Positions 13,568 to 21,966 of a stretch of 22,120 nucleotides of DNA are shown piece after piece. Location of the stretch: positions 1 to 22,120 of the forward strand of contig CAZCBN010000050.1 of assembly GCA_964496975.1 (NCBI GenBank), read 5' to 3'. This DNA comes from CAZCBN01 sp964496975. Its GTDB lineage: Bacteria > Planctomycetota > Phycisphaerae > Phycisphaerales > UBA1924. Position numbers and translations under genes: made by a program. Under the pieces are notes generated by a model. The model was not told where the DNA came from and did not search any database. It worked only from the letters and a program-made list of their open reading frames with translations. Each line of letters opens with the position of its first letter. The first letter of the stretch is position 1.

Positions 13568-15748
13568 ATGCTTGCTCTCCGGTCGTGTGCTCGCCCCGGG
13601 TCTTGGTCTCGTCGTGCGGCCCGTGTGTGCCTCGTCGCCGCGTCGGCGCTGCTCACCGCGTGCGGCACCACGCAGTCGATGCGGGGCCGGCCCGCGTACG
13701 CCGTCATCAACGACGCCGAGGCCCCGGTGCCGCCGCTGCGCATGGGCAGCCCCGCGGTGATCGACCGCATCGTCGCCGAGGGCACGCGCGACACGCAGGT
13801 GATGGCCCTGCTCACCGAGCTCTGCACCACCTGCGGCCCGCGGCTCACGGGCTCCAGCAACGCCGAGCTCGCCAACAACTGGGCCCGTGACAAGTTCCTG
13901 GCCTTCGGCCTGGACTCGGCCGAGCTGCACCAGTGGGGCACCATCGCGACGCGCTTCGACCGCGGCCCCAGCGCCGTGGAGGCCGTCCGCCGCAAGCGCG
14001 ACACCGAGCGCCCCGTGGACGACGGCCCCGGCGCCGACCGCAACAACCCGCTGACGCGCAACACCGGCACCGCGGACACCACCGGCGCCGCAGCCTCCGC
14101 CGGCACCGCCGAGGCCCCGGCCGACGAATACGACGTCCTCCACGAGCTGGAGTTCACCACGCTGGCGTGGATCCGCGGCACGAGCGGGCCCGTGGTGGGC
14201 AAGGTCGTGCGGATGCCCGAGACGCTGGCCGAGGCGGACGCGATGGCGGCCGATCTCAACGGGGCCATCGTGCTCATGCCCGCGAGCAACCCGGCGCGGC
14301 TGGGCGTGCGCGGCGCGGGCAACCTGACGCGGAACCGCACGGTGCTGCGCGAGAAGATCCGCCGCGGCGAGTGGCCCGAGGCCACCCATGACGCCGCGGG
14401 CGACGCCCCGGCCGCGACCGATGAGATCCAGAAGCGCATCGATGAGGAGAAGGCCGCGCTCGCCGCGGGGCAGCCCGAGTCGTTTGTCGGCACCTTCACC
14501 TACCAGGGCAGCCCCATCCCGGCGAAGCTCACGCTGAACCGCGACGCGTCGGGCACGCTCACGGGCGGCACGTTCGCGATCGACGGCTTCCACGAGGGGC
14601 CCTTTGACATCGCCGAGCAGGACGCCGCCGCCGGGACGTTCACGATCGCGTGGCGGAACCCCACGGGCAACACCAAGGCCACGCTCACCCGCGCCGGCGA
14701 TGCGCTGGAGGGCGCCAGCGAGTCGGGCAACCCCATCAAGCTCGCGCTGAAGGACGAGAACGCCGACCCGGCGAGCGAGCCCGACATCACCATCCCCGAC
14801 AACCCCGAGGAAGTGATGGCCCGCGTGCTGTCGCACAACCCCGCGGGCTTTGTCTCCAGCAGCCCCGATGAGCTGGCCCGCACCACCGCCGCCACCGGCT
14901 GGCGCGAGAACACGATCGACAAGGTGCCGCAGGACTGGGAGCTGACCGTCCGCCGCAGCGACTACGACTATCTGAACTCCCGCCTCGCCGACGGCGAGGA
15001 GGTGCTGCTCCGCGTGAACCTCGACCACCGCCTCACCGAGGGCCCCGTCCCGGTGTATAACACCATCGCCGAGATCCGCGGCACCGAGAAGCCCGACGAG
15101 GTCGTCATCGTCTCGGCGCACATGGACAGTTGGAACGGCCCCGGCAGCGTCGGCACCGTCGACAACGGCACCGGCACCGCCGTGACGCTCGAGGCGGCCC
15201 GCATCCTCGCCGCCGCTGGCGTGCGGCCCAAGCGCACCATCCGCTTCTGCCTGTGGACCGGCGAGGAGCAGGGCCTTCTCGGCTCGCGCGGCTACGTCCG
15301 GACGCTCTCCGACGAGCAGCTCGCGAAGATCTCCTGCGCCCTCAACGACGACGGCGGGACCAACACCCAGGGCGGCCTGCCCGCGAGCTCCGCGATGGTC
15401 CCGTTCATGGCCGCCGCCACCGCCGCGACCAACGGCCTGTTCTATTCCGAAACCGACGGACGCTACCTGAACGTCAACATCCGCGATACGGGTGAACGCC
15501 AGAACACCCACGGCGGCTCGGACCACTACGCCTTCATCGAGAAGGGCATCCCCGGCTTCTTCTGGGACGAGGTGGGCCGGGCCGACTATCGGTATGCCTG
15601 GCACACGCAGCACGACCAGCTCGACCAGGCGATCGAGGAGTATCTGGTGCAGTCGGCCGTGAACACGGCCATCACCGCGTACAACATCGCCAACGCGGAG
15701 ACGCTGGTGCCGCGCGATCCGCCGCGGGGCGAGTCGCGGGCGGACTGA
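13568..15748 (+). CDS. Lipoprotein M28-family zinc aminopeptidase with an interrupted PA-like domain
   Basis: Predicted exported metallopeptidase that removes residues from peptide N-termini using two zinc ions. The 726-residue product starts at ATG 13568, with GAGGA eight bases upstream; the in-frame ATG at 13559 overlaps that site. A lipoprotein signal peptide ends at the lipobox LTAC (Cys32). The M28 zinc and catalytic residues are visible: His518 and Asp520 in HMDSW, Asp532 in DNGTG, Glu566-Glu567 in GEEQGLLGS, Asp594/595 in NDDGG, and His679 in WHTQHD. The middle region (about 200-490) looks like a protease-associated domain, split by a beta-rich insert at about 304-395 (SFVGTFTYQGSPIPAKLTLN and onward). 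Substrate is unknown. It follows the unknown exported protein by 188 bases in the same direction. Confidence 0.88.
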   Translation: MLALRSCARPGSWSRRAARVCLVAASALLTACGTTQSMRGRPAYAVINDAEAPVPPLRMGSPAVIDRIVAEGTRDTQVMALLTELCTTCGPRLTGSSNAELANNWARDKFLAFGLDSAELHQWGTIATRFDRGPSAVEAVRRKRDTERPVDDGPGADRNNPLTRNTGTADTTGAAASAGTAEAPADEYDVLHELEFTTLAWIRGTSGPVVGKVVRMPETLAEADAMAADLNGAIVLMPASNPARLGVRGAGNLTRNRTVLREKIRRGEWPEATHDAAGDAPAATDEIQKRIDEEKAALAAGQPESFVGTFTYQGSPIPAKLTLNRDASGTLTGGTFAIDGFHEGPFDIAEQDAAAGTFTIAWRNPTGNTKATLTRAGDALEGASESGNPIKLALKDENADPASEPDITIPDNPEEVMARVLSHNPAGFVSSSPDELARTTAATGWRENTIDKVPQDWELTVRRSDYDYLNSRLADGEEVLLRVNLDHRLTEGPVPVYNTIAEIRGTEKPDEVVIVSAHMDSWNGPGSVGTVDNGTGTAVTLEAARILAAAGVRPKRTIRFCLWTGEEQGLLGSRGYVRTLSDEQLAKISCALNDDGGTNTQGGLPASSAMVPFMAAATAATNGLFYSETDGRYLNVNIRDTGERQNTHGGSDHYAFIEKGIPGFFWDEVGRADYRYAWHTQHDQLDQAIEEYLVQSAVNTAITAYNIANAETLVPRDPPRGESRAD

Positions 15749-15929
15749 TCCCGCCCGGGCGGGTCGGCGAGCCGGGCCGCCGGCGACGCCGTTCGTGACG
15801 CGCCATCCAACGGGAGCCCGCACGCCCCAGCGCCGCGGGCCACTCTGTCGCTCTGCCCCGTGGCCACCGTGCCACCCGGCCACCCTGGCGCGCTGTCACG
15901 CTGTCACTCTGCCACTTCTACTCTTCCGC
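15749..15929 (+). other. M28 peptidase-ruvB spacer with palindrome and simple repeats
   Basis: Directly after the peptidase stop lies a perfect 14-bp palindrome CCCGCCCGGGCGGG (15750-15763). From 15841 to 15915 the sequence is a degenerate pyrimidine-rich repeat, with GCTGTCAC twice in a row (15892-15907) followed by a TCTGCCAC variant, and several GCCACC units. No T-tract terminator and no clear promoter are visible. Confidence 0.6.
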
Positions 15930-17003
15930 ATGGCCCTCGACCGCCTCATCTCCCCCACCACCCCGCAGAAGGATCCCCGGGCCGCCGCGGTGGAGGAGCA
16001 GACCAACAACGCGCTGCGGCCGCGGGTCATCGCGGAATATGTGGGCCAGGCCGATCTGATCGAGCGGCTCTCGATCGCCATCCAGGCGTCGCGGCAGCGC
16101 CACGACCCGCTGGAGCACCTGCTGCTCCACGGGCCGCCGGGGCTCGGCAAGACCACGCTGGCGCACGTCGTCGCGGTGGAGATGGGCGTGAAGCTGCACC
16201 TGACGGCGGGGCCCGCGCTGGCTCGGGGCACGGACCTCGTCGGCGCGCTCACCCGGCTTGAACACGGCGACATTCTGTTTATCGACGAGATCCACCGCCT
16301 GCCGATCGCCGTGGAGGAGTTCATCTACCCGGCGATGGAGGATTTTCGGATTGACGTGCCGCTGGACACGGGGCTGAACGCACGCACCGTGCAGATCCGC
16401 TGCAAGCCCTTCACGCTGGTGGGCGCAACGACCCGGGCCGGCCTCCTCAGCAGCCCGCTGCGGAGCCGGTTTGGGATCTCGCACCACCTGCGGTACTACG
16501 ACCAGGCGGAGCTGCTCAGCATCCTGCGTCGCAGCAGCGCCCTGCTGGGGCTTGCCGTGGTGGACGAGGCGCGCACGCTGGGGGCGATTGCATCGCGGAG
16601 CCGGGGCACGCCCCGCATCGCCAACCGACTTCTCCGGCGCGTGCGCGACTTTGCGCAGGTGAAGTCGGACGGCGCCGTGACGCACGACATCGTGCTCGCC
16701 GCGCTGACGCTGGAGGGCGTGGATCACCTTGGGCTTGACGAGTTGGACCGCTCGTATCTGCGCACGATCGCGACGACGTACGAGGGCGGGCCCGTCGGGC
16801 TGGAGACGGTGGCCGCCACGATGAACGAGGACGCGGGCACGCTCGAGGACGTCGTCGAGCCCTATCTGCTGCAGATCGGCTTCCTGGCCCGCACCCGCCG
16901 CGGGCGGACGCTGACGCGGGCGAGCGCGGAGCACCTGGGCGTGCGGTACGCGCCGCCGGCGGAGGCGGGCTCGCCGCTGTTCGAGGGCGGTGCCGCGGAT
17001 TGA
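15930..17003 (+). CDS. ruvB: Holliday junction ATP-dependent DNA helicase subunit RuvB
   Basis: RuvB is the AAA+ motor that drives branch migration of Holliday junctions with RuvA during recombinational repair. The 357-residue product has Walker A GPPGLGKTT (68-76) and Walker B LFIDEIH with Asp119-Glu120. The sensor-1 region GATTRAGLLSSPLRSRFGI carries the arginine finger (RSRFG, 178-182). Sensor 2 is RGTPRIANRLLRRVRDFA, and the C-terminal winged helix contains GGPVGLETVAATMNEDAGT and EPYLLQIGFLARTRRGR. The start at MALDRLISP is set by homology; upstream in-frame residues come from the repeat-rich spacer. No good Shine-Dalgarno precedes it. ruvA and ruvC are not adjacent. Confidence 0.97.
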   Translation: MALDRLISPTTPQKDPRAAAVEEQTNNALRPRVIAEYVGQADLIERLSIAIQASRQRHDPLEHLLLHGPPGLGKTTLAHVVAVEMGVKLHLTAGPALARGTDLVGALTRLEHGDILFIDEIHRLPIAVEEFIYPAMEDFRIDVPLDTGLNARTVQIRCKPFTLVGATTRAGLLSSPLRSRFGISHHLRYYDQAELLSILRRSSALLGLAVVDEARTLGAIASRSRGTPRIANRLLRRVRDFAQVKSDGAVTHDIVLAALTLEGVDHLGLDELDRSYLRTIATTYEGGPVGLETVAATMNEDAGTLEDVVEPYLLQIGFLARTRRGRTLTRASAEHLGVRYAPPAEAGSPLFEGGAAD

Positions 17004-17101
17004 TGTTTGGGGCACGGCCGGGGCCCACGCCGTTGGACTCGGCCCGGGGACCGTTCCTACTGTTCCGCCCGCGCGCCGATGCGCCACCCGGAGTGACCGC
17101 C

Positions 17102-17332
17102 GTGAAGGACAAGATCCACCCCACCTACTACCCGTCCTGCAAGGTCTACCACAACGGCGAGGTCGTGATGACCGTCGGCGCCACGGTGCCGGAGCTGCAC
17201 GTCGAGGTGTGGTCGGGCTCGCACCCCTTCTTCACGGGGAAGAGCACCTTCGTGGACGCGGCCGGCCGTGTGGAGAAGTTCCAGCGGAAGTTCGCGGGCA
17301 ACTACTTCGCCAAGAAGCCGGGCAAGAAGTAA
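17102..17332 (+). CDS. rpmE: 50S ribosomal protein L31, zinc-free form
   Basis: L31 bridges the central protuberance and the 30S head. The 76-residue product reads MKDKIHPTYYPSCKVYHNGE and later SHPFFTGKSTFVDAAGRVEK, diagnostic of L31. The zinc ligands of the classic form (Cys 16, 18, 37, 40 in E. coli numbering) are Tyr16, Asn18, Trp37 and Ser40 here; only an unrelated Cys13 is present. It also lacks the insertion of the zinc-free type B paralogue, so it looks like a type A L31 that lost its metal site. The start is GTG at 17102, with GGAG eight bases upstream. It follows ruvB by 98 bases. Confidence 0.94.
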   Translation: MKDKIHPTYYPSCKVYHNGEVVMTVGATVPELHVEVWSGSHPFFTGKSTFVDAAGRVEKFQRKFAGNYFAKKPGKK

Positions 17333-17633
17333 ACTTTTCGTTCGGGTTCTTCGGCCGCTCACCCCCGGGGTTGTGTCGACCGCGGCGCAACTCGTCTCGT
17401 GTGGTGATCCAAGACCAAAGAGTCTCTGCGTGATGATCCGCTTGATCGGATCCGTTGGTATCTTGCTGACGTAACCGATCCATAACGTCGCGGGCCCCGG
17501 TGGCCTCCTTCCGATGGAGGGTGGCGGGGTGCGCTGGCGTTGGAGCGGCGGTGACCCGCTTCGCGTTTTGTTTGATATACGTTCGGTGCCTGGCGGCGCC
17601 GGTCCGTTCATCTCACGCACCATAGGGGGTGTC
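17333..17633 (+). other. rpmE-metalloprotease spacer with possible promoter
   Basis: This 301-base spacer is less GC-rich than its surroundings. It contains a hairpin at 17435-17452 (arms GATCCG/CGGATC, six-base loop). The A/T-rich stretch TTTTGTTTGATATACG near 17565-17583, with GTGACC 17 bases before GATATA, could be a weak promoter for the protease gene. An open frame continues upstream of the protease start, but its residues are not signal-peptide-like. No intrinsic terminator is seen after rpmE. Confidence 0.4.
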
Positions 17634-20195
17634 ATGATCACGCATCGTTTCGCTGTGGCTGTCCTCGCGGGGTTGGCGGGGACGGCGTTCGCCGTCGAGC
17701 CGGCCGATCGCATCACGGTCGCCGAAGTTCCGGCGTCGCTGGACCCGGACCTGGGGCTTCGTGGCGTGCTTGCGCGCACGCTCGCGAGCCATCTGCCGCC
17801 GGAGGAGCGGGCGCGGATCCGTGCCGCGGGGGGCGAGAACTTCCTTGACCCGATGCCCGAGGTTGGCCTGGGCGTTCTGCCGGTGGGCAGCCGGGACGAG
17901 CGTCACGCGCTGGTGTCGGACGTGATCTCGGGCGTGGACTTTGACCGGATCAGCGAGGCGCACCGGAAGCTGCTGGTCGGGATGCGGATGTCGATCAACG
18001 AGGGCCGGATGGTGCCGCAGTTGTGCTTCACGCCCGACACCGACCCGGTGGTCGTTGAGGCGGTGAGCGCGCTGTACAACGACGCGGCGCGGTTCCAGCA
18101 GACGAGCCGCTGGGCGGCGACGGCGCTGAGCGGCGCGGGGCTGCAGCAGGGCCAGCCGACGGTGATCACGTACGGCTTCGTGCCGGACGGCACGTTCGTC
18201 CCCAACATCAACGGTTTCGAGGGCAACAGCCAGCTTCGCGCGTGGCTCAACGGGATCTACGCGGGCGGCCAGACGCAGTGGCAGCCGCTGTTCGATCAGG
18301 TGTTCGCCCGCTGGGCCGAGCTGACCGGCCTGAGCTACCAGTTTGAGCCCAACGACGACGGCTCGACCCTGAACACCTTGGGCGGCGTCCCCGGCGTGCG
18401 GGCCGACGTGCGCATCGCGGCGATCCCGCTCGACGGCAACTCGGGCGTGCTGGCGTACAACAACTTCCCGAACGACGGCGACATGGTGTTCGACGCGTTC
18501 GACTCGTTTTACAACAGCACGACGAGCAACTCGCTGCGGCTCCGCAACGTGATCGCGCACGAGCACGGGCACGGCATCGGCATGCTGCACGTCTGCCCGG
18601 CCAACCAGACCAAGCTGATGGAGCCCTTCATCTCCACGGCGTACAACGGCCCCCAGCTCGACGACATCCTGAACGGGCAGCGCCACTACGGCGACCCCTT
18701 CGAGCCGAACGACACCGCGGCGACGGCGAGCGACATCGGCACCATCGGCATCGGCTTCACCGGCGCGCGCACGAACGTTTCGACGGACGACAACAGCGAC
18801 GTCGACCTGTACCGCTTCACGACCACGGGCCGCGTGCTCGTGACGGCGTTTGTCGACCCGGCGGCCGGCGCGTACGACCAGGGGCCGCAGACGCAGGCGT
18901 GCGGCAACACGGGCATCATCACCGACTACAACGTGATCCACAACCTGGCGCTCGACCTGCTGGCCTCGGACGGCACTACGGTGCTCGCGACGGCCGACGC
19001 GACCGGCGCGGGCGTCCGCGAGACGCTGGAGGCCACGGTCTTCACGGCCGGCACGTACTTCATCCGCGTGCGGCCCAACAACGTGAACAACATCCAGCGC
19101 TACTCGCTGGGCTACACCGGCGCTGTGGCGCCGGCGGTGCCGCTGACGATCGCGCTCGACGCGCAGTTGCCCGAGTTCATCGCGCCCGGCGCGGCAACGC
19201 CCGTGAGCATCACGATCTCGCCCAACGAAGACACGCTGGTGGGCTCGCCCACCCTGTTCTACCGGCTCAACGGCGGCGCGTTCCAGACGGCGCCGTTTGT
19301 CTCGGCGGGTGCGCCGAACCGCTTCATCGCGCAGCTCCCCGCAGCGGCGTGCGCGGACTCGCCCGAGTTCTACGTGAGCGCCAGCGGCTCGCTCGCCGGG
19401 GCCCAGACGCTGCCCGCGGCGGGGCCGGCGGCGCCGTTCTCCGTCACCGTCGGCTCGCCCATCGAGACCTTCGATGACAACTTCCAGACCGACACGGGCT
19501 GGACGATCAGCGGGACCATCACCGCGAACGCCTCGGGCCGCTGGCAGCGGGGCGTGCCGGTGGGGGCGAACGACACGCGCATCTCCGACGCGCCGAACGA
19601 CTTCGACGGCTCGGGCCAGTGCTATGTGACGGGCAACGTGCTGGACAACAGCGACGTGGACGGCGGCAACACCATCCTGACCTCGCCGGTGTTCGACCTC
19701 TCGAACAACCCCGAGGCCGTGCTGTCCTACGCCCGGTGGTTCAACAACAACGAGGGCGGCTCGGCGGCGAACCCCTTCACCGAGACGTTCGAGGTCGACA
19801 TCTCCAACAACAACGGCACGACGTGGACGCGTCTGGAGACGGTGGGCCCGACCGGCGCCGAGGTGAACGGCGGCTGGATCGAGCGGTCGTTCCGCGTCGC
19901 GGACTTTGTGCCGACGACGAGCCAGGTGCGCGTGCGGTTCGTCGCGAGCGACGACACCGGGACGATCGTTGAGGCGGGCGTGGACGCGGTCCGCGTGACC
20001 GGGCTGGCGTGCGAGGACGTCGCCGACCCGTGCCCGGCCGACTTCAACGGCGACACGACGCCGGGGGACATCTTCGACCTGTTCGACTTCCTGTCCGCCC
20101 TGGACGGCGGGCTTGACTTCAACGGCGACACGAGCCCGGCGGACATCTTCGACCTGTTTGACTTCCTCGCGGTGCTCGACGCCGGCTGCCCATAA
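17634..20195 (+). CDS. Secreted matrixin-like zinc metalloprotease with dockerin-like tail
   Basis: Predicted extracellular endopeptidase of 853 residues. The start at 17634 gives a clean signal peptide (RFAVAVLAGLAGTAFA, cleavage near residue 20) and has AGGGGG a few bases upstream. The zinc site HEHGHGIGMLH (309-319) fits HExxHxxGxxH, with a Met-turn KLMEP at Met329, as in M10/matrixin proteases. The preceding segment SGVLAYNNFPNDGDMVFDAF is also matrixin-like. From about 354 (DPFEPNDTAATASDIG) a PPC-type pre-peptidase C-terminal domain follows. Then come a beta-rich domain (about 500-600) and a jelly-roll-like domain (about 610-790). Two 25-residue repeats beginning DFNGDT (803 and 828) end the protein, flanked by Cys, resembling the GC-type dockerin tail of planctomycete exported proteins. 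Substrate unknown. Confidence 0.9.
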   Translation: MITHRFAVAVLAGLAGTAFAVEPADRITVAEVPASLDPDLGLRGVLARTLASHLPPEERARIRAAGGENFLDPMPEVGLGVLPVGSRDERHALVSDVISGVDFDRISEAHRKLLVGMRMSINEGRMVPQLCFTPDTDPVVVEAVSALYNDAARFQQTSRWAATALSGAGLQQGQPTVITYGFVPDGTFVPNINGFEGNSQLRAWLNGIYAGGQTQWQPLFDQVFARWAELTGLSYQFEPNDDGSTLNTLGGVPGVRADVRIAAIPLDGNSGVLAYNNFPNDGDMVFDAFDSFYNSTTSNSLRLRNVIAHEHGHGIGMLHVCPANQTKLMEPFISTAYNGPQLDDILNGQRHYGDPFEPNDTAATASDIGTIGIGFTGARTNVSTDDNSDVDLYRFTTTGRVLVTAFVDPAAGAYDQGPQTQACGNTGIITDYNVIHNLALDLLASDGTTVLATADATGAGVRETLEATVFTAGTYFIRVRPNNVNNIQRYSLGYTGAVAPAVPLTIALDAQLPEFIAPGAATPVSITISPNEDTLVGSPTLFYRLNGGAFQTAPFVSAGAPNRFIAQLPAAACADSPEFYVSASGSLAGAQTLPAAGPAAPFSVTVGSPIETFDDNFQTDTGWTISGTITANASGRWQRGVPVGANDTRISDAPNDFDGSGQCYVTGNVLDNSDVDGGNTILTSPVFDLSNNPEAVLSYARWFNNNEGGSAANPFTETFEVDISNNNGTTWTRLETVGPTGAEVNGGWIERSFRVADFVPTTSQVRVRFVASDDTGTIVEAGVDAVRVTGLACEDVADPCPADFNGDTTPGDIFDLFDFLSALDGGLDFNGDTSPADIFDLFDFLAVLDAGCP
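20040..20189 (+). repeat. 75-bp direct repeat coding for dockerin-like units
   Basis: Two adjacent 75-bp copies (20040-20114 and 20115-20189) encode DFNGDT...GDIFDLFDFL and DFNGDT...ADIFDLFDFL. The Asp/Asn/Asp spacing in DFNGD resembles a calcium-binding EF-hand loop. The nucleotide identity is high, so the pair may be a recent duplication or under strong constraint. Confidence 0.85.
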
Positions 20196-20255
20196 GGCGG
20201 CTCACCGGGGCGCGCGTCCGCGGTTGCGGCCGTCGCCCGGGACATGGCTATCACG

Positions 20256-20291
20256 CCGCGGCCGCGCTCATCGCGCGGCCGCGGTTTTTTT
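20256..20291 (+). terminator. Intrinsic terminator of the metalloprotease gene
   Basis: A perfect 12-bp GC stem (20256-20267 with 20273-20284, loop TCATC) is followed at once by seven T residues (20285-20291). This is a textbook Rho-independent terminator, 61 bases after the protease stop. There is no A-run on its left side, so it works in the plus direction only. Confidence 0.95.
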
Positions 20292-20325
20292 GCAGGTTTC
20301 GTGCGGATCGCTCTCGTGCGGCGGG

Positions 20326-20344
20326 GGCCGATTGGACGTCGGCC
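20326..20344 (-). other. Stem-loop 3' of the hydroxyacyl-CoA dehydrogenase
   Basis: A 6-bp stem (arms GGCCGA/TCGGCC, seven-base loop) starts three bases after the minus-strand stop codon. No T-tract follows, so it is at best a weak or Rho-assisted 3' end. Confidence 0.35.
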
Positions 20345-20347
20345 TGG

Positions 20348-21217
20348 TCAGCGGGCCTCGGCCTTGTAGACGCCCCAGCCGACCTTGTCGCCCAGGCGGC
20401 CGGCGGTGACGAGCTGCCGAAGGAGAGGGCAGGGGCGGTAGCGCTCGCTGTTCAGGCCCTCGGCGAGGACGTTCATGATGTGGCAGCAGGTGTCGAGGCC
20501 GATGAAGTCGGCGAGGCGCAGCGGGCCCATGGGGAAGTTGCAGCCGAGCTTCATGATGCCGTCGATCGCCTCGGGCGTGGCGACGCCCTCCATCCAGGCG
20601 TAGAAGGCCTCGTTGATCATCGGCATGAGCACGCGGTTGGAGACGAAGCCGGCGCGGTCGTTCGCGGGCAGGGGCGTCTTGCCGAAGCGGGTGGAGAGGT
20701 CGGTGACGGCGGCCGTCACCTCCTCGCTCGTCGCGAGGCCCTTGATGACCTCGACCAGCCCCATGACCGGCACGGGGTAGAAGAAGTGCATGCCGACGAC
20801 GCGCTCGGGCGACTTCGTCGCGGCGGCGATCTGCGTGATGCTGATGGAGCTGGTGTTGGTCGCAAGGATCGTCGGCGGGGCGAACCGCTGGTCGAGGTCG
20901 CGGAAGATGGCGGTCTTCACGCCGGCGTCTTCCACCACGGCCTCGATGACAATGCCGGGCCGGCCCGCGGCCAGAGCGTCCAGCGACGGCACATAGGCGA
21001 TGCGGGCGAGCGCCGCGTCGGCGTCGGGCCGGGTCATCTTGCCCTTTTCAACGGCACGGGAGAGCAGCTTTTCGTGGTTCGCTCGGCAGCGGTCGAGGGC
21101 CGCGGGGCTGGTGTCGTGCACCAGCGTGCGGAAGCCGGCGACGGCCGCCACCTGGGCAATGCCGCCGCCCATCTGCCCAGATCCGACAACGCCGATGGAT
21201 GTGGAGTGGTCCAGCAT
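20348..21217 (-). CDS. 3-hydroxybutyryl-CoA dehydrogenase family protein
   Basis: Predicted cytosolic NAD(P)-dependent enzyme that interconverts 3-hydroxyacyl-CoA and 3-oxoacyl-CoA in short-chain fatty acid metabolism. The 289-residue size matches the Hbd/PaaH group. The Rossmann motif GSGQMG (12-17) opens the nucleotide-binding domain. The catalytic His144 lies in GMHFFYPVPVM with its partner Glu156, and Ser123 in NTSSIS and Asn194 in FVSNRVLMPMINEA are the expected active-site neighbours. The C-terminal domain shows GPLRLADFIGLDTCCHIM. No other beta-oxidation gene is nearby, so the exact pathway cannot be set. The start at 21217 lacks a good ribosome site but gives the family N-terminus. 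Confidence 0.92.
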   Translation of the reverse strand: MLDHSTSIGVVGSGQMGGGIAQVAAVAGFRTLVHDTSPAALDRCRANHEKLLSRAVEKGKMTRPDADAALARIAYVPSLDALAAGRPGIVIEAVVEDAGVKTAIFRDLDQRFAPPTILATNTSSISITQIAAATKSPERVVGMHFFYPVPVMGLVEVIKGLATSEEVTAAVTDLSTRFGKTPLPANDRAGFVSNRVLMPMINEAFYAWMEGVATPEAIDGIMKLGCNFPMGPLRLADFIGLDTCCHIMNVLAEGLNSERYRPCPLLRQLVTAGRLGDKVGWGVYKAEAR

Positions 21218-21299
21218 GCCGCCAGCGTAGCGGGGAGGCGGGCCCGGGTCTGGTGGGAGCCCGGGGGGCGCGGGCGAGACGAGGGCACAGGCCGGTGGC

Positions 21300-21320
21300 G
21301 GGGCCGGGGTGGGGGCCGGG
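21300..21320 (+). other. G-quadruplex-type motif upstream of mscL
   Basis: Four G-runs (4, 4, 5 and 3 G) are separated by loops of two, one and two bases. This is a compact canonical quadruplex pattern on the plus strand, within the 228-base divergent gap between the dehydrogenase and mscL. The gap is very G-rich overall; I see no clear -35/-10 pair in it. Confidence 0.6.
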
Positions 21321-21445
21321 TGAGGCGCGAGGGGCGTGCGTGAGATCCGCTCCGGCGTTACGTTGCGGGCGAGCGCCGGGGGTCGGCGGCCGGGCGTGCG
21401 CTCCGGCCCCGCCCGCGGGAAGGGTTTGCACGAGGAGGCGCCGCG

Positions 21446-21898
21446 ATGGGGTTCTTCAAAGAGTTTCGTGACTTTGCGATGCGGGGCAACGTGATCGACA
21501 TGGCGGTGGGCATCATCATCGGTGCCGCGTTCGGCAAGATCGTGGCCACGCTGGTCGACAAGGTGATGATGCCGCCGCTAGGCTACCTGATGGGCGGGGT
21601 TGACTTCGCCGACAAGGTGCTGGAGCTGGCGCCCGCCGTCGCCGCGAAGGTGGACGAGGCGGGTAAGGAGATCGCCAAGGCGCAGCCCGCCGTGGTGATC
21701 TACTACGGTGAGTTCATCAACACCGTGATCAACTTCACCATCGTCGCGTTCGCGCTGTTCGTGGTCATCAAGGCGATGAACGAGGCGAAGAAGCGGATGG
21801 AGAAGAAGCAGGCCGAGACCGCCCCGGCGGCCCCCGCCATTCCGGCCGACGTGGCGCTGCTCACCGAGATCCGCGACCTGCTGCGTTCGCAGCGCTGA
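21446..21898 (+). CDS. mscL: Large-conductance mechanosensitive channel MscL
   Basis: MscL is an inner-membrane homopentameric channel that opens under membrane tension to release solutes after osmotic downshock. The 150-residue product starts MGFFKEFRDFAMRGNVIDMA, the diagnostic N-terminal amphipathic helix leading into TM1 (about 15-45, with VGIIIGAAFGKIVATLV). TM2 is FINTVINFTIVAFALFVVIK (about 90-109). A charged linker (KKRMEKKQAE) and a C-terminal helix (ALLTEIRDLLRSQR) form the usual cytoplasmic bundle. The Ala/Lys-rich periplasmic loop (about 60-82) is longer and less aromatic than in E. coli. GAGGAGG lies seven bases upstream, a strong ribosome site. Confidence 0.97.
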   Translation: MGFFKEFRDFAMRGNVIDMAVGIIIGAAFGKIVATLVDKVMMPPLGYLMGGVDFADKVLELAPAVAAKVDEAGKEIAKAQPAVVIYYGEFINTVINFTIVAFALFVVIKAMNEAKKRMEKKQAETAPAAPAIPADVALLTEIRDLLRSQR

Positions 21899-21966
21899 TC
21901 GGCTGGGACAGCCCCGCCGCAACGGCAACGGCCACGGGCGCCGGCCACCGCCTCAGCGGGCGACGA

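Noticed and set aside
13142..15883. 913-codon minus-strand open frame
   Set aside because: It is antisense to the M28 peptidase, whose zinc motifs are intact; the reading is low-complexity Gly/Val/Arg.
17514..17633. Extended start of the metalloprotease at 17514
   Set aside because: The extra 40 residues are not signal-like and would bury the clean signal peptide that begins at 17634.
20480..21343. 287-codon plus-strand open frame
   Set aside because: Antisense to the 3-hydroxyacyl-CoA dehydrogenase, which has all expected motifs.
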